The position numbers were made by a program, and so were the translations under genes. Below the pieces are notes generated by a model. The model had not been told where the DNA came from, ran no database searches, and was given only the letters and a program-made list of their open reading frames with translations. DNA of 63,022 nt from Nocardia donostiensis (GTDB lineage: Bacteria; Actinomycetota; Actinomycetes; Mycobacteriales; Mycobacteriaceae), in assembly GCF_002081715.1 (NCBI RefSeq), contig NZ_MUKP01000033.1, forward strand, positions 1 to 63,022. Direction: 5' to 3'. This document shows positions 10,301-18,720 of this stretch, one piece after another (position 1 is the stretch's first letter; every line of letters starts with the position of its first letter).

Positions 10301-10643
10301 ACAGCGCCTCCAACGCCGCCCGATCCCCCTGCGGCGGCGCCGTCGCCAACAACATCCCACCATGGGCAGGCAACTGTCCCACCGCAGCACACGGGATACT
10401 CGCACTCAACTCGATCGGCACCTGCGACATCAACGGCGCCTGCACATTGCCCAACTCGCCGTCCTGCGGCCAACTCAACGTCGCCGTCGTCTGCGTAACC
10501 GGCAAAAACGGAGTCGCCAACGCGAACAACGCCCCCAACACACCGGCAACCAACGCGAACAATCGCGCCGTGCGGAAATCCTTCGGCGCAACCTGCGGGA
10601 CCGGTTCAGTTTGCGGCAATACAACTGTGGCGACATCGGACAC
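7320..10643 (-). CDS. Arabinosyltransferase Emb, second paralogue
   Basis: This is a second arabinan-extending membrane enzyme, 1107 residues from GTG 10643. That start is chosen because the first span (RLFALVAGVLGALFALATPF) begins about 20 residues later, but no strong ribosome binding site is seen. The frame stays open to 10946 through a repeat element, so a longer product cannot be excluded. Motifs: Asp278-Asp279 in SDDGYIL, Met285 at the position corresponding to M. tuberculosis EmbB Met306, multiple GT-C spans, and a C-terminal periplasmic carbohydrate-binding domain with the VLLDWAVGLQFPCQRPFDH block shared with the other Emb. It is convergent with the first emb gene rather than in tandem as in mycobacteria. 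Confidence 0.92.
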   Translation of the reverse strand: MSDVATVVLPQTEPVPQVAPKDFRTARLFALVAGVLGALFALATPFLPVTQTTATLSWPQDGELGNVQAPLMSQVPIELSASIPCAAVGQLPAHGGMLLATAPPQGDRAALEALFVRVSESSVDVVDRNAVVASAGRERMADCSAITITSDNERTFAAFEGLTTADGQPVQGQLAGDLRPQVVGVFSDLSGAVPQGLAFDMTVDTRFSSTPTVIKLVAMIAAVLCTVIALVALARLDTSDGRGHRRFLPASWLKPTWADGAVVGTLVLWHFMGANTSDDGYILSMVRVAPHAGYMANYFRWYGVPEAPFGWYYYVIQLFAEISTASPWVRLPALGCAILCWMVISREVVPRLGNGLRGPRGSRRVRARFGSVPLWTGGLVFLAFWLPFDNGLRSEPIVALGALLTWVSIERAIATGRLLPAAMAVLIAAFTLAAAPTGLMCVAALLAGIRPLTRIVVRRHREHGTAALLAPIAAAGFLVLVVVFGDQTFAGIMEANRVRQLTGPNLAWYQDYLRYYYLFVETVDGSLARRFAFLVMLLCLFTTMLVLLRRRRVPGIASAPTWRLMGVVFGTLFFMMFNPTKWTHHFGVYAGIAGSLAAVTAVAVSATALRARKNRMIFLAGLLFVLAVSFSGINGYWYVSSYGVPWFDKRVSLSGYQSNTAILVLFGVALALVAWHSLREGYAKPPSPPGTVRGRRIRKFAAIPLTVVAAAMVLFEVASLAKGAVSQYPAYSLARSNVDALTGSTCGLANDVLVETDPNAGRLNPIIDPAHPPANPNDPLAGGAPVGFDPNGVPDDLSADAVEVKPGTGNTSTQSVGAAFAEGQNAGTGGGQGAMGVNGSTVKLPFGLDPAITPVLGSYQEGVQQPAHLVSSWYELPERSPDAPLVVITAAGRILSYDDTGAMQYGQSLTVDYGKREADGSVTPLGTYLPRDIGPFPSWRNLRIPLDEIAPEADAVRIVANDPILIGDQWLAFTPPRVPKLESINSFVGTEQPVLLDWAVGLQFPCQRPFDHRNGVAEVPKYRILPDRPLAVSSTNTWQAQEFGGPLGFSQMLAKSTTIPTYLKDDWARDWGTLERYDQYYEATPARLDTGTATRSGLWDPGMLRVF

Positions 10644-10670
10644 GATTGGCAATGCTAGCTGCTGTGTTTG

Positions 10671-10800
10671 ATGGCCGCGCCTCCGGCGCGGCGGGGTTTG
10701 CTGTGTCTTTGGCGCGCTGACGCGCGCGGGTTTGCGGCCCCCTTGGGCTCGCGTTTCAGCCCTCGCGACTTGCGCCTTCGGCGCATGCGCGAGGGGCGGC
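10671..10800. repeat. Palindromic repeat element, partial copy upstream of emb
   Basis: It begins with the hairpin core ATGGCCGCGCCTCCGGCGCG and continues through the arms GGTTTGCGGCCC (10729-10740) and GGCTCGCGTTTC (10746-10757) to the inner stem ending in GCGCGAGGGG. The right-hand arms are missing. It lies 27 bases upstream of the probable emb start. The emb frame stays open through it and would encode HAPKAQVARAETRA, almost the same peptide as the copy inside the first emb gene. Confidence 0.82.
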
Positions 10801-11172
10801 TGGTTCGGGAGCAATGCGGGGAGCTTCGGCGTGCGCAGCGGTCGCTGGAGCGTGGTGTTCGAATTATGGAGAACGACGCTCGCAGCGCTGCGCGCACAGC
10901 GTGGTGTTCGCCACTTCGAGTGGAGGTACTCGGTTCGACGGCTCACGGGGTAAGGGATCAGAAGGTTTCGCCGGAAAGGTTTGCGGCGGGCGAGACGGGT
11001 GAGACCGGGGTATAGGAGTGAAAACCCCTGATCAGGAGGCTTGGCGGCGCAGTGTGGAAAGTGGGGCTCCGCGGCGTGGGACTGGCCGGGAATTCAGGGG
11101 CGCGCTGGCAGAATCGGCGAAAACACCCCCCGAATGAACGACCGGTTACGGCGGTAATGGAAAGGTAGGGGC
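10801..11172. other. Intergenic region upstream of ppiB and emb
   Basis: The rest of this divergent gap holds no convincing gene. A 10-bp direct repeat GTGGTGTTCG occurs near 10852 and at 10901-10910. Promoters for both flanking genes must lie here or within the neighbouring repeat, but I could not fix -35 and -10 boxes with confidence. Confidence 0.45.
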
Positions 11173-11670
11173 ATGACCAAGGTGAATCTCGAGACGAATC
11201 ACGGCACGATCAGCCTGGAGCTGGACGAGTCGAAGGCGCCGAACACGGTGCGCAACTTCATCGAGTACGTGAAGTCCGGGCATTACGACGGCACCATCTT
11301 CCACCGCGTCATTCCGGGCTTCATGATCCAGGGCGGCGGTTTCAACAGCAATATGGAGCAGAAACCCACTCAGGCCCCCATCCAGAACGAAGCGGCCAAC
11401 GGTCTGAAGAACGACAAGTACACCGTCGCGATGGCCCGTACCAACGACCCGCACTCGGCCACCGCCCAGTTCTTCATCAACGTCGCCGACAACGACTTCC
11501 TCAACCACACCGCCCCAGCGGGCCAGGGCTGGGGCTACGCCGTTTTCGGCACCGTCACCGAAGGCACCGACGTGGTCGACAAGATCGCCGGCGTCGCTAC
11601 CTCCTCCCAGGGCATGCACCAGGACGTCCCCGTAGAGAACGTCGTCATCAAATCCGCGACGCTGGGGTGA
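11173..11670 (+). CDS. ppiB: Peptidyl-prolyl cis-trans isomerase, cyclophilin type (PpiB)
   Basis: This 165-residue cytosolic cyclophilin catalyses proline isomerisation during protein folding. It starts at ATG 11173 after AAAGGTAGGGG and has no signal peptide. The active-site block FHRVIPGFMIQGGGF (about residues 44-58) and the substrate pocket MARTNDPHSATAQFFINV (about 89-106) are intact. Length and motifs such as MHQDVPVENVVI near the C-terminus closely match the E. coli PpiB type rather than the longer actinobacterial cyclophilins I know, which suggests acquisition from a proteobacterium. It lies alone between a minus-strand emb gene and minus-strand accD4. Confidence 0.95.
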   Translation: MTKVNLETNHGTISLELDESKAPNTVRNFIEYVKSGHYDGTIFHRVIPGFMIQGGGFNSNMEQKPTQAPIQNEAANGLKNDKYTVAMARTNDPHSATAQFFINVADNDFLNHTAPAGQGWGYAVFGTVTEGTDVVDKIAGVATSSQGMHQDVPVENVVIKSATLG

Positions 11671-11675
11671 GTTCA

Positions 11676-11705
11676 TGGTCGCGCCTCCAGCTGGAGGCGC
11701 GACCA
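11676..11705. terminator. Perfect 30-bp palindrome between ppiB and accD4
   Basis: The left half TGGTCGCGCCTCCAG (11676-11690) is followed directly by its exact complement (11691-11705) with no spacer. It starts 5 bases after the ppiB stop and ends 1 base before the accD4 stop, so it probably ends transcription from both sides. Its GTCGCGCCTCC core resembles the GGCCGCGCCTCC hairpin of the palindromic repeat family, so it may be a reduced member. Confidence 0.85.
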
Positions 11706-11706
11706 A

Positions 11707-13251
11707 TTACAACGGCAGCAGGTGGTGCTTCCGCGGGTTACGGGGGATGTCCTTGTCCCGCAACAACCGCAACGCCTTCCGCAATTCCAACCGGGTATGG
11801 GCAGGCTCGATCACCGCGTCGATGTACCCGCGCTCGGCCGCTACCCATGGCGTGGCCACGGTCGCGTTGTAGAAGTCGATCATTTGTTGTCGGATGGCTT
11901 CGCGCTGGTCTTCCGGTGCGGCGGCGATTTGTTTCCCACCGATCAGGCTGACCGCGCTCTCGGCGCCCATGACGGCGATCCGCGCGGTGGGCCAGGCGAG
12001 GTTCACGTCGGCGCCGAGCTGTTTGGAACCCATGACCGCGTAACCGCCGCCATAGGATTTGCGGATGACCACGGTGACTTTGGGGACGGTGGCTTCCACG
12101 AAGGAGAACAGGAACCGGCCACCGCGTTTGATGACGCCGATCTTCTCTTGTTCGACGCCGGGCAGGAAACCGGGTGTGTCGACGACGAACACGAGGGGGA
12201 TTTCGAAGGCGTCGCAGAGCCGGATGAAATGGGCTGCTTTATCGGAGGCGCGTGCGTCGAGTGAGCCTGCGTAGATCATCGGCTGGTTGGCGACCACGCC
12301 GACACTGCGGCCGTCCACCCGAGCGAAACCGGTGATGATATTGCGGCCTGCGGTGGCGCCGATTTCGTGGAAATCGCCGTCGTCGAAGATGCGCAACAGA
12401 ATGTCGTGCATGTCGTACCCGGCGTTATCGGAGTCGGGGACGATGCCGTTGAGTTCCAGGTCGGTGTCGGTGATATCGGGTTCGAGGCCCGGGTTGATGA
12501 CCGGCGGCAACTCCTGGCAGCTGGTGGGCAGGTAGGACAGGTATTCACGGACCCACGCGAACGCGGCTTGCTCGTCGGGGGCGACGTGATGGATGTTGCC
12601 GTATTGGGCTTGGCTGTGCGCGCCGCCGAGTTCTTCGAGGCTGACGTCTTCGCCGGTGACTTCCCGGATCACCTTGGGTCCGGTGACGAACATGTACGCC
12701 TCTTCGGTGGCGACCACGACGTCGGTGTTGATGGGCGCGTATACCGCCCCGCCCGCGCATTTGCCGAGGATCATCGAGATCTGCGGCACCAGGCCGGACA
12801 GGGGTTCCTGGCGGCGGCCGAGTTCGGCGTACCAGGCGAGCGAGGTGACGGCTTCTTGTACGCGGGCGCCACCGGAGTCGTTGATACCGACGACGGGGCA
12901 GCCGACCTTGGCCGCGTATTCCATGATCCCGGCCACCTTGCGGCCGAACATTTCGCCGACGGAGCCACCGTAAACGGTCTGGTCGTGGGAGAACACCGCT
13001 ACGGGCCTGCCGTCGACCAGCCCGTGCCCGGTCACCACGCCGTCCCCGTACAGCGCGGACGGGTCACCGGGTTTGCGGACGAGCGCACCGATCTCGACGA
13101 AGGTGCCGGGATCGAGCAGCATGTTGATCCGGTCACGGGCGCTGGGGATTCCCTTTTTCGCCCGTTTGGCCACGCCTGCTTCACCCGCCGGTTCCTGGGC
13201 CAGCTCCAAACGCTTGCGCAGGTCGGCGAGTTTTTCGGCGGTTGTGCTCAC
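11707..13251 (-). CDS. accD4: Acyl-CoA carboxylase carboxyltransferase subunit AccD4
   Basis: AccD4 is the carboxyltransferase (beta) subunit that carboxylates the long alpha-branch acyl-CoA used by Pks13 in mycolic acid condensation; it needs a biotinylated alpha subunit encoded elsewhere. The protein has 514 residues from GTG 13251, which overlaps the pks13 stop by 4 bases (GTGA), with GGGAG just upstream. Features: the N-terminal crotonase-like half with GINDSGGARVQE (about 121-132), the second half with FVVDTPGFLPG (about 353-363), and SYGGGYAVMGSKQLGAD (about 393-409), typical of propionyl/acyl-CoA carboxylases. The order fadD32-pks13-accD4 is the mycolate condensation operon. Confidence 0.95.
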   Translation of the reverse strand: MSTTAEKLADLRKRLELAQEPAGEAGVAKRAKKGIPSARDRINMLLDPGTFVEIGALVRKPGDPSALYGDGVVTGHGLVDGRPVAVFSHDQTVYGGSVGEMFGRKVAGIMEYAAKVGCPVVGINDSGGARVQEAVTSLAWYAELGRRQEPLSGLVPQISMILGKCAGGAVYAPINTDVVVATEEAYMFVTGPKVIREVTGEDVSLEELGGAHSQAQYGNIHHVAPDEQAAFAWVREYLSYLPTSCQELPPVINPGLEPDITDTDLELNGIVPDSDNAGYDMHDILLRIFDDGDFHEIGATAGRNIITGFARVDGRSVGVVANQPMIYAGSLDARASDKAAHFIRLCDAFEIPLVFVVDTPGFLPGVEQEKIGVIKRGGRFLFSFVEATVPKVTVVIRKSYGGGYAVMGSKQLGADVNLAWPTARIAVMGAESAVSLIGGKQIAAAPEDQREAIRQQMIDFYNATVATPWVAAERGYIDAVIEPAHTRLELRKALRLLRDKDIPRNPRKHHLLPL

Positions 13252-16200
13252 TTGCTCCCTTTCGCGGCCGATCCGGAGGTGGTGATCGAGGCCAGTTTTG
13301 CAGTCAGGTCGGCGCCGATACGGCCGATACGCGGTTCATCGATGATCTGCAGGTGGTCTCCGGGAATGTGGATGACCTCCAGGTGCGGCAGATAGTCGTC
13401 CCAGCCGCCGTTGGGTTGGCGGTCGGCGTAGCGGGGCTCGAGTTCGATCATGCCGTCGTGGTAGCGGTCGGCGAGGTAGAGCACGACGTCGCCTTCGTAG
13501 CGGGTCGGCCGCACCTGCTGCAGCGCCCGGTTTTCGATCCAGGACGTCTTCTGGTGTTCGAGCACGCCGCCGGGGATCCGCGCGCCGGTCATCTTGACCA
13601 GGTCGGAAACCATCTTGAACTGTTCTTCGTCGGAGGCATCCGCCAATTCCCGCAACTGCTCCGGCCCGAGCTCGCCTTCGACCCCGTAGGTTTTCTGCGC
13701 GAACGCCTGATAGCGCTCCATGCGGCGAATCCGCTCCTCGGGGCTGTTGTCCTCGGGCTCGGCCGGGATGGCGAGGTCGATCAGGCCGACGATGCGCACG
13801 TCTGCGCCTTCGTCGCGCAGAATCTGCGCGACGGCCATGGCCAGTACCGCCCCGAGTGACCAGCCGTACAGCACATACGGTCCTTCGCCCTGGATTTTGC
13901 GTAGTTCCGGCACGTACTGGCGGGCACGTTCTTCGATGGATCCGTCCACGCGTTCGAAGCCGTACATCGGGGTGTCGGCGGGCAGCCGTTTGAGCAGCGG
14001 TTCGTAGACGAGGGTGTTGCCGCCGGAGGGGTGGAACACGAATACCGGTACCGCGCGGGAGCCTTCGGGGCGGGCACGCAGCGGGCGGATGAACCCGTCC
14101 ACGTCGGCGCCGCTGTCCTGCAGGGTGCGCACGATATCGGCGAGCTGCTCGATGGTTTCGCAGTCGAGCACATCGTCGATGGTGATTTCCGCGCCCACCC
14201 GGTCGGTCAACCGGGCGGCCAGCTTCTCGGCCGTGTCCTCGTCCAGGATCGGGAGGGTGTTGAAGATGCCCTTCGCAGATTCGCCGGTGACCACCGCCCA
14301 GGTGGCGTAGGTCAGGCGTTCGGCAGCGTCGCGCGGCGGTACATCGTCTTCGACCGCAGGCGATTTCGCGCCACCGAACATCGCCGCAGGCGCAGCAGCC
14401 TTCGGTTCGGGCGCTGCCTGCGCCTCGGCTGTCTTTACCTCGGTCGCTTTTGCCTCGACCCCGTTTGCCTCGGGCTCCTCGGCCTCCGGCGTTTCTGTCT
14501 CGGCTGTCTCAGCGGTTGCGCTCGAAACGGTTTCAGACGCAGGAGCATCCGTGCCCGCACCGGAATCCGATACCGCCGCAGCGGGGTCCTCCCCGGCAGC
14601 AAGTGCGGCCCGCGCGGCGGCGACGAAGCTGTCGTCGATGGTCAGCTCACCGGAGTCACCGGCTTCCCGTGCCGCGGCCTGCTTTTCGGCCATCGCCTGC
14701 ACCTCGTCGCGGTGTTCGATGGCGTAGCGCAGCACCTTGCCGACCTCGGTCAGGCTGGCGTCACGCACCGCGGACACCTGCAGCTGTGGAATATCGAATT
14801 CGTATTCGACCCGGTTCTTGATACGCATAGCCATCAGCGAATCCAGGCCGAGCTCCATCAGCGGGATCTCCATCGGCAGATCCTCGACCGCGTAACCCAT
14901 CGATTCGGCGACGATCAGCGCCAGCCGGTCCTCTAGGGTTTGGCTGCCGTTGGGATCCCACCGGTCGCCGAAGGTTTCGGCGACCTCGAGTTCGGCGCTC
15001 GGCTCGGTGTCCGCTGCGACAACCGGGGTCGCTTCGGTCTGCGCGGAAACCGGCAGCGGCGCACCGGAAGTGACCACCGCGTCGTACAGCAACCGGAATC
15101 CCTCGCCCTCGCGCGCGTGCACCTGTACCGAGGCGCCTCCGGGATGCGGGGTGAGTGTGGTGGTCAGCGTCCCGTTCGCCGGGACCGCGCCGTGCGCGAT
15201 CGTCGCACCGACGGTTACTTCGGTGAGCACCGCAGCGGCGGCCGACCGCACCAGTTCGGCGAGATCACCGGCTGTCCCGGCCTGCACCTCCCACACATGC
15301 CTGCCGTCGGGCAGCGCGACGTGCGCGCCCGGCACACGGGCGTTGCCGCCGCCGCTGGGCAGCCGCGACTTCGGCCAGTACTGCTTGCGCAGGAACGCGG
15401 TACGCGGGATGTCGGCGTAGTCGCCGGCAGGCAGCAGCGACGGCAGGTCGACACGGTGGCCGTGCACGTACAGCTGGGCCAGCGCGGCGATCACAGCCGC
15501 CGATTCGTCCTCTTTGCGCTTGAGCGTCGGGATCAGCTGCGCATTGTGCAGACCTGCGGCGTAGGTGGTGCCGAGCACCTGCATCAACGCCACCGAGTTC
15601 GGCGCGAGCTCCAGGAATGTGGTGATACCGCTGTCGACGGCGAGCCGCACCGCATTGGTGAAGTACACGCTGTGACGCATGTTCTTCACCCAGTAGTCCT
15701 CGGTGTGGACCGGGTCGTGGCCCGGACGGTAGAACCGCTCCTTGTCGACCGACGAGTACAGCCCGGCCTTCAGCCTGGTGGGTTCGATACCGGCCAGTTC
15801 GGCGGCCAATTCGCCGAGCAGCGGGTCCATCTGGGAGGTATGCCCCGCGCCGCGGGTCTTGAGAACGCGCGCGAACTTGCCCGCTTCCTCCACCCGGGCA
15901 ACGATCGCCGCCACCTGGTCCACCGGTCCGCCGATCACCGTATTGGTGGGCGCCGCATACACTGCGACCTCGACATCCGGGAATTCCGGCAGCAGCTGCT
16001 CGATCTCCTCGGCGCTGTATTCGACCAACGCCATATTCCGCACGTCGGCGTCGCTGAGCATCTGCTCGCCCTCGCCCATCAGGCGTGACCGGGCGCAGAT
16101 CACCCGCACCGCGTCCTCCAGCGGCAGACCGCCCGCGATGTAGGCGCCGGCGACCTCACCCATGGAATGCCCGACCACGGCCTCGGGTTCGGCGCCGTGC

Positions 16201-18611
16201 GCGCGCAACAGGGCTGCCAAGCCGAGCTGGATGGTGAAGATACCGACCTGCGAGGTACCGACGTCGTAGTCCTGGCCGTCGTCGAGGATCATCTCCTTGA
16301 CCGAATAACCGGCCTCGTCCTGCACCAGCTCGTCGACCTCGTCCACGGTGCGGCGGAAGATCGAGTTCTCCAGGTAGAGCTGTTTACCCATCTTGCGGTG
16401 CTGTGCGCCGAAGCCGGCAAGCACCCACATCGGTCCCTGCGTGGCGGGAGCATCGGCGGTGAACACGCCCTGACCTGGTTTGCCCGCCGCGATGGCGCGC
16501 AGACCGGTGACCGCCTCCTCGTGCGTGGTGGCCAGCACCACACCGCGGGACCGCCAATGACTGCGTTTGGCCAGCGCCCGCGCCACATCCGCCAGCGGGG
16601 TATTACGGCCCTTGTCGGTTTCCAGCCAATCGGCCAGTTCCGCGGCGGCACGCCTGCGACGCGACGGCAGATACGCCGATACGGGCAGGACCACCGGCAG
16701 CGGTTCCGCGCGTTCGGTGGACCATTCGGCGACGGGAGCCGCGGCGGGAGCTTGGGCGGCAGCGGCGATCACGGACTCGGCCGCGCTCACCACATCAGTG
16801 GTCTCGTTGTCGAGGCCCTCGGCCGGTGCGACAGCCTCGGCGGTCGTTTCGTCGGTCGTTTCCGCCTGCGGGGCCGCTTCCTGACGTGCCGTGGCGGGCA
16901 CGTACTCCTGCACCACGAGGTGCGCGTTGGTGCCGCCGAAACCGAAGCCGGAGATGCCGACGGTGGCGGTGCCGCTGTAGCGCGGGAACTCGGTCGGCTG
17001 GTCGACCACCTGCAACCGGGCCTGCTCGAACGGAATGTAGGGGTTCGGGCCTGCATAGTTGATGTTCGGTGGCAGCACATCGTGCTGGAACGCCATGATC
17101 ACCTTGGCCAGGCTTGCCGCGCCCGCACCGGATTCCAGGTGCCCGAAATTGGTCTTGGCCGAACCGAGCAGCACCGGTTTGTCCGCGTCGCGCCCGTGCC
17201 CGACCACCTGGCCGAGCGCTTGGGCCTCGATGGGGTCGCCGAGCAAGGTGCCGGTGCCGTGCGCCTCGATGTAGTCGACGGTGGACGGCACGATCCCCGC
17301 GTCCCGGTAGGCACGCCGCAGCACATCGGCCTGGGCGTCAGGATTCGGTGCGAGCAGGCCGTTGGAGCGACCGTCGCTGTTGGTGGCCGAACCCTTGATC
17401 ACCCCGAGAATGCGGTCGCCGTCGCGTTCGGCGTCGGTCAGGCGCTTCAGCACCACGAGCCCGCCGCCTTCGGCGCGGACCATACCGTCTGCGTCGGAGG
17501 AGAACGCTTTGATCCGACCGTTCTTGGCGACCGCGCCGGTCTTGTCGAAACCGAGCGTCGTCATCGGCATCAACAGCATGTTCACACCGCCGGCCAGCGC
17601 CAGATCGGCGTCGCCGTTGCGCAGCGCGAGCACCGCCTGATGCACCGCGACCAGCGTCGACGAGCAGGCAGTATCGACGGCAACGGACGGGCCACGGAAA
17701 TCGTAGAAATAAGAGACGCGGTTGGCGATGATGCTGGTCGAACTGCCGGTGATCGCATACGCCTGGGCCGACACCGGGGCGTTCGGGTCCTGATCGGCCA
17801 GCCCGAGCGCGGCGATCAACTGGAAGTCGTTGGTGGACGAACCGATGAACACACCGACCGGTTCGCCCTTGAGGTCGCTCGCCGGAATCCGGGCGTGCTC
17901 CAGCGCCTCCCAGGTGAGCTCCATCATCAGCCGCTGCTGTGGGTCCACCCGTTCGACCTCGACCGGAGACATCGCAAAAAACTCCGCGTCGAAGCCCTTG
18001 ACGACGTCCTGGTCCAGGTAACCGCCCAGCGTATTACCCTCGGCGACCGCCTGCGCCACCGCGGGATCCTCCAGGAATTCCGCCCAGCGCCCCTCCGGCA
18101 GTTCCCGGATGGCGTCGCCGCGGTTGATCAGGAACTCCCACGTCGACTCGGGGGTATCGCCCGCACCGGGGAGCCGGGTGGACAGGCCGACGATAGCGAT
18201 ATCGTGCGCTTCCCCCGGCTTATAGCCCGCCGTGTAGAAGAGATCATCGGTGACCTCGTCGGCGACCTCCGGCTCACCGTTGATGATCCGCTCGGCCAGC
18301 GACGCGATCGTCGGATGCTGATAGGCGACTGTGGCCGTCAGCATCACGCCGGTCAGTTCCTCGATATCGCCGGACAGCGCAATGGCATCGCGGGAAGCCA
18401 GCCCGAATTCCTCCATCGGACGATCCACCGTGATCTGCTCTATCGGCTGACCGGTGGCCTCGGACACCCAGCGGCGCAGCCATTCCCGCAGCTCGGCCAC
18501 CGACATGTCGGTGTTCCCCGCGGCCGCGTTCCCTGCGGCCGCCTGGGTGTCACCCGGTTCGACGGGACGGTTGTCGGTGGTCTCGGTGGGCGTGCCCTCG
18601 TTGTCAGCCAT
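13248..18611 (-). CDS. pks13: Polyketide synthase Pks13, mycolic acid condensase
   Basis: Pks13 condenses the meromycoloyl chain with a carboxylated alpha branch to make the mycolic beta-ketoester and passes it to trehalose. The protein has 1787 residues. Domains in order: ACP1 with Ser73 in FGLASRDA; ketosynthase about 135-570 with Cys316 (VDTACSS), His451 and His491; an Ala/Glu linker 575-640; acyltransferase about 725-1010 with Ser816 in GHSMGE; ACP2 with Ser1258 in LGLDSLMAM; an Ala/Glu/Pro linker about 1345-1410; thioesterase about 1515-1787 with Ser1585 in GWSLGAVLA and His in IPGDHLQI. All catalytic residues are present. It is slightly longer than the 1733-residue M. tuberculosis enzyme because of the linkers. 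Its stop overlaps accD4. Confidence 0.97.
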   Translation of the reverse strand: MADNEGTPTETTDNRPVEPGDTQAAAGNAAAGNTDMSVAELREWLRRWVSEATGQPIEQITVDRPMEEFGLASRDAIALSGDIEELTGVMLTATVAYQHPTIASLAERIINGEPEVADEVTDDLFYTAGYKPGEAHDIAIVGLSTRLPGAGDTPESTWEFLINRGDAIRELPEGRWAEFLEDPAVAQAVAEGNTLGGYLDQDVVKGFDAEFFAMSPVEVERVDPQQRLMMELTWEALEHARIPASDLKGEPVGVFIGSSTNDFQLIAALGLADQDPNAPVSAQAYAITGSSTSIIANRVSYFYDFRGPSVAVDTACSSTLVAVHQAVLALRNGDADLALAGGVNMLLMPMTTLGFDKTGAVAKNGRIKAFSSDADGMVRAEGGGLVVLKRLTDAERDGDRILGVIKGSATNSDGRSNGLLAPNPDAQADVLRRAYRDAGIVPSTVDYIEAHGTGTLLGDPIEAQALGQVVGHGRDADKPVLLGSAKTNFGHLESGAGAASLAKVIMAFQHDVLPPNINYAGPNPYIPFEQARLQVVDQPTEFPRYSGTATVGISGFGFGGTNAHLVVQEYVPATARQEAAPQAETTDETTAEAVAPAEGLDNETTDVVSAAESVIAAAAQAPAAAPVAEWSTERAEPLPVVLPVSAYLPSRRRRAAAELADWLETDKGRNTPLADVARALAKRSHWRSRGVVLATTHEEAVTGLRAIAAGKPGQGVFTADAPATQGPMWVLAGFGAQHRKMGKQLYLENSIFRRTVDEVDELVQDEAGYSVKEMILDDGQDYDVGTSQVGIFTIQLGLAALLRAHGAEPEAVVGHSMGEVAGAYIAGGLPLEDAVRVICARSRLMGEGEQMLSDADVRNMALVEYSAEEIEQLLPEFPDVEVAVYAAPTNTVIGGPVDQVAAIVARVEEAGKFARVLKTRGAGHTSQMDPLLGELAAELAGIEPTRLKAGLYSSVDKERFYRPGHDPVHTEDYWVKNMRHSVYFTNAVRLAVDSGITTFLELAPNSVALMQVLGTTYAAGLHNAQLIPTLKRKEDESAAVIAALAQLYVHGHRVDLPSLLPAGDYADIPRTAFLRKQYWPKSRLPSGGGNARVPGAHVALPDGRHVWEVQAGTAGDLAELVRSAAAAVLTEVTVGATIAHGAVPANGTLTTTLTPHPGGASVQVHAREGEGFRLLYDAVVTSGAPLPVSAQTEATPVVAADTEPSAELEVAETFGDRWDPNGSQTLEDRLALIVAESMGYAVEDLPMEIPLMELGLDSLMAMRIKNRVEYEFDIPQLQVSAVRDASLTEVGKVLRYAIEHRDEVQAMAEKQAAAREAGDSGELTIDDSFVAAARAALAAGEDPAAAVSDSGAGTDAPASETVSSATAETAETETPEAEEPEANGVEAKATEVKTAEAQAAPEPKAAAPAAMFGGAKSPAVEDDVPPRDAAERLTYATWAVVTGESAKGIFNTLPILDEDTAEKLAARLTDRVGAEITIDDVLDCETIEQLADIVRTLQDSGADVDGFIRPLRARPEGSRAVPVFVFHPSGGNTLVYEPLLKRLPADTPMYGFERVDGSIEERARQYVPELRKIQGEGPYVLYGWSLGAVLAMAVAQILRDEGADVRIVGLIDLAIPAEPEDNSPEERIRRMERYQAFAQKTYGVEGELGPEQLRELADASDEEQFKMVSDLVKMTGARIPGGVLEHQKTSWIENRALQQVRPTRYEGDVVLYLADRYHDGMIELEPRYADRQPNGGWDDYLPHLEVIHIPGDHLQIIDEPRIGRIGADLTAKLASITTSGSAAKGSK

Positions 18612-18720
18612 CAGTCCTCAAGCTACCTGTCTCCGATACCGGGCGCGCCGTGGAATGACGCTCGGTTTCGGTCGTCGCGGCAGCGCACCATGCTGTCGTT
18701 ACCGCGACCAACCTTGATGT

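Noticed and set aside
8889..10658. Open frame of 589 codons on the plus strand
   Set aside because: It is antisense to the second emb gene and made up largely of Arg, His and Gln.
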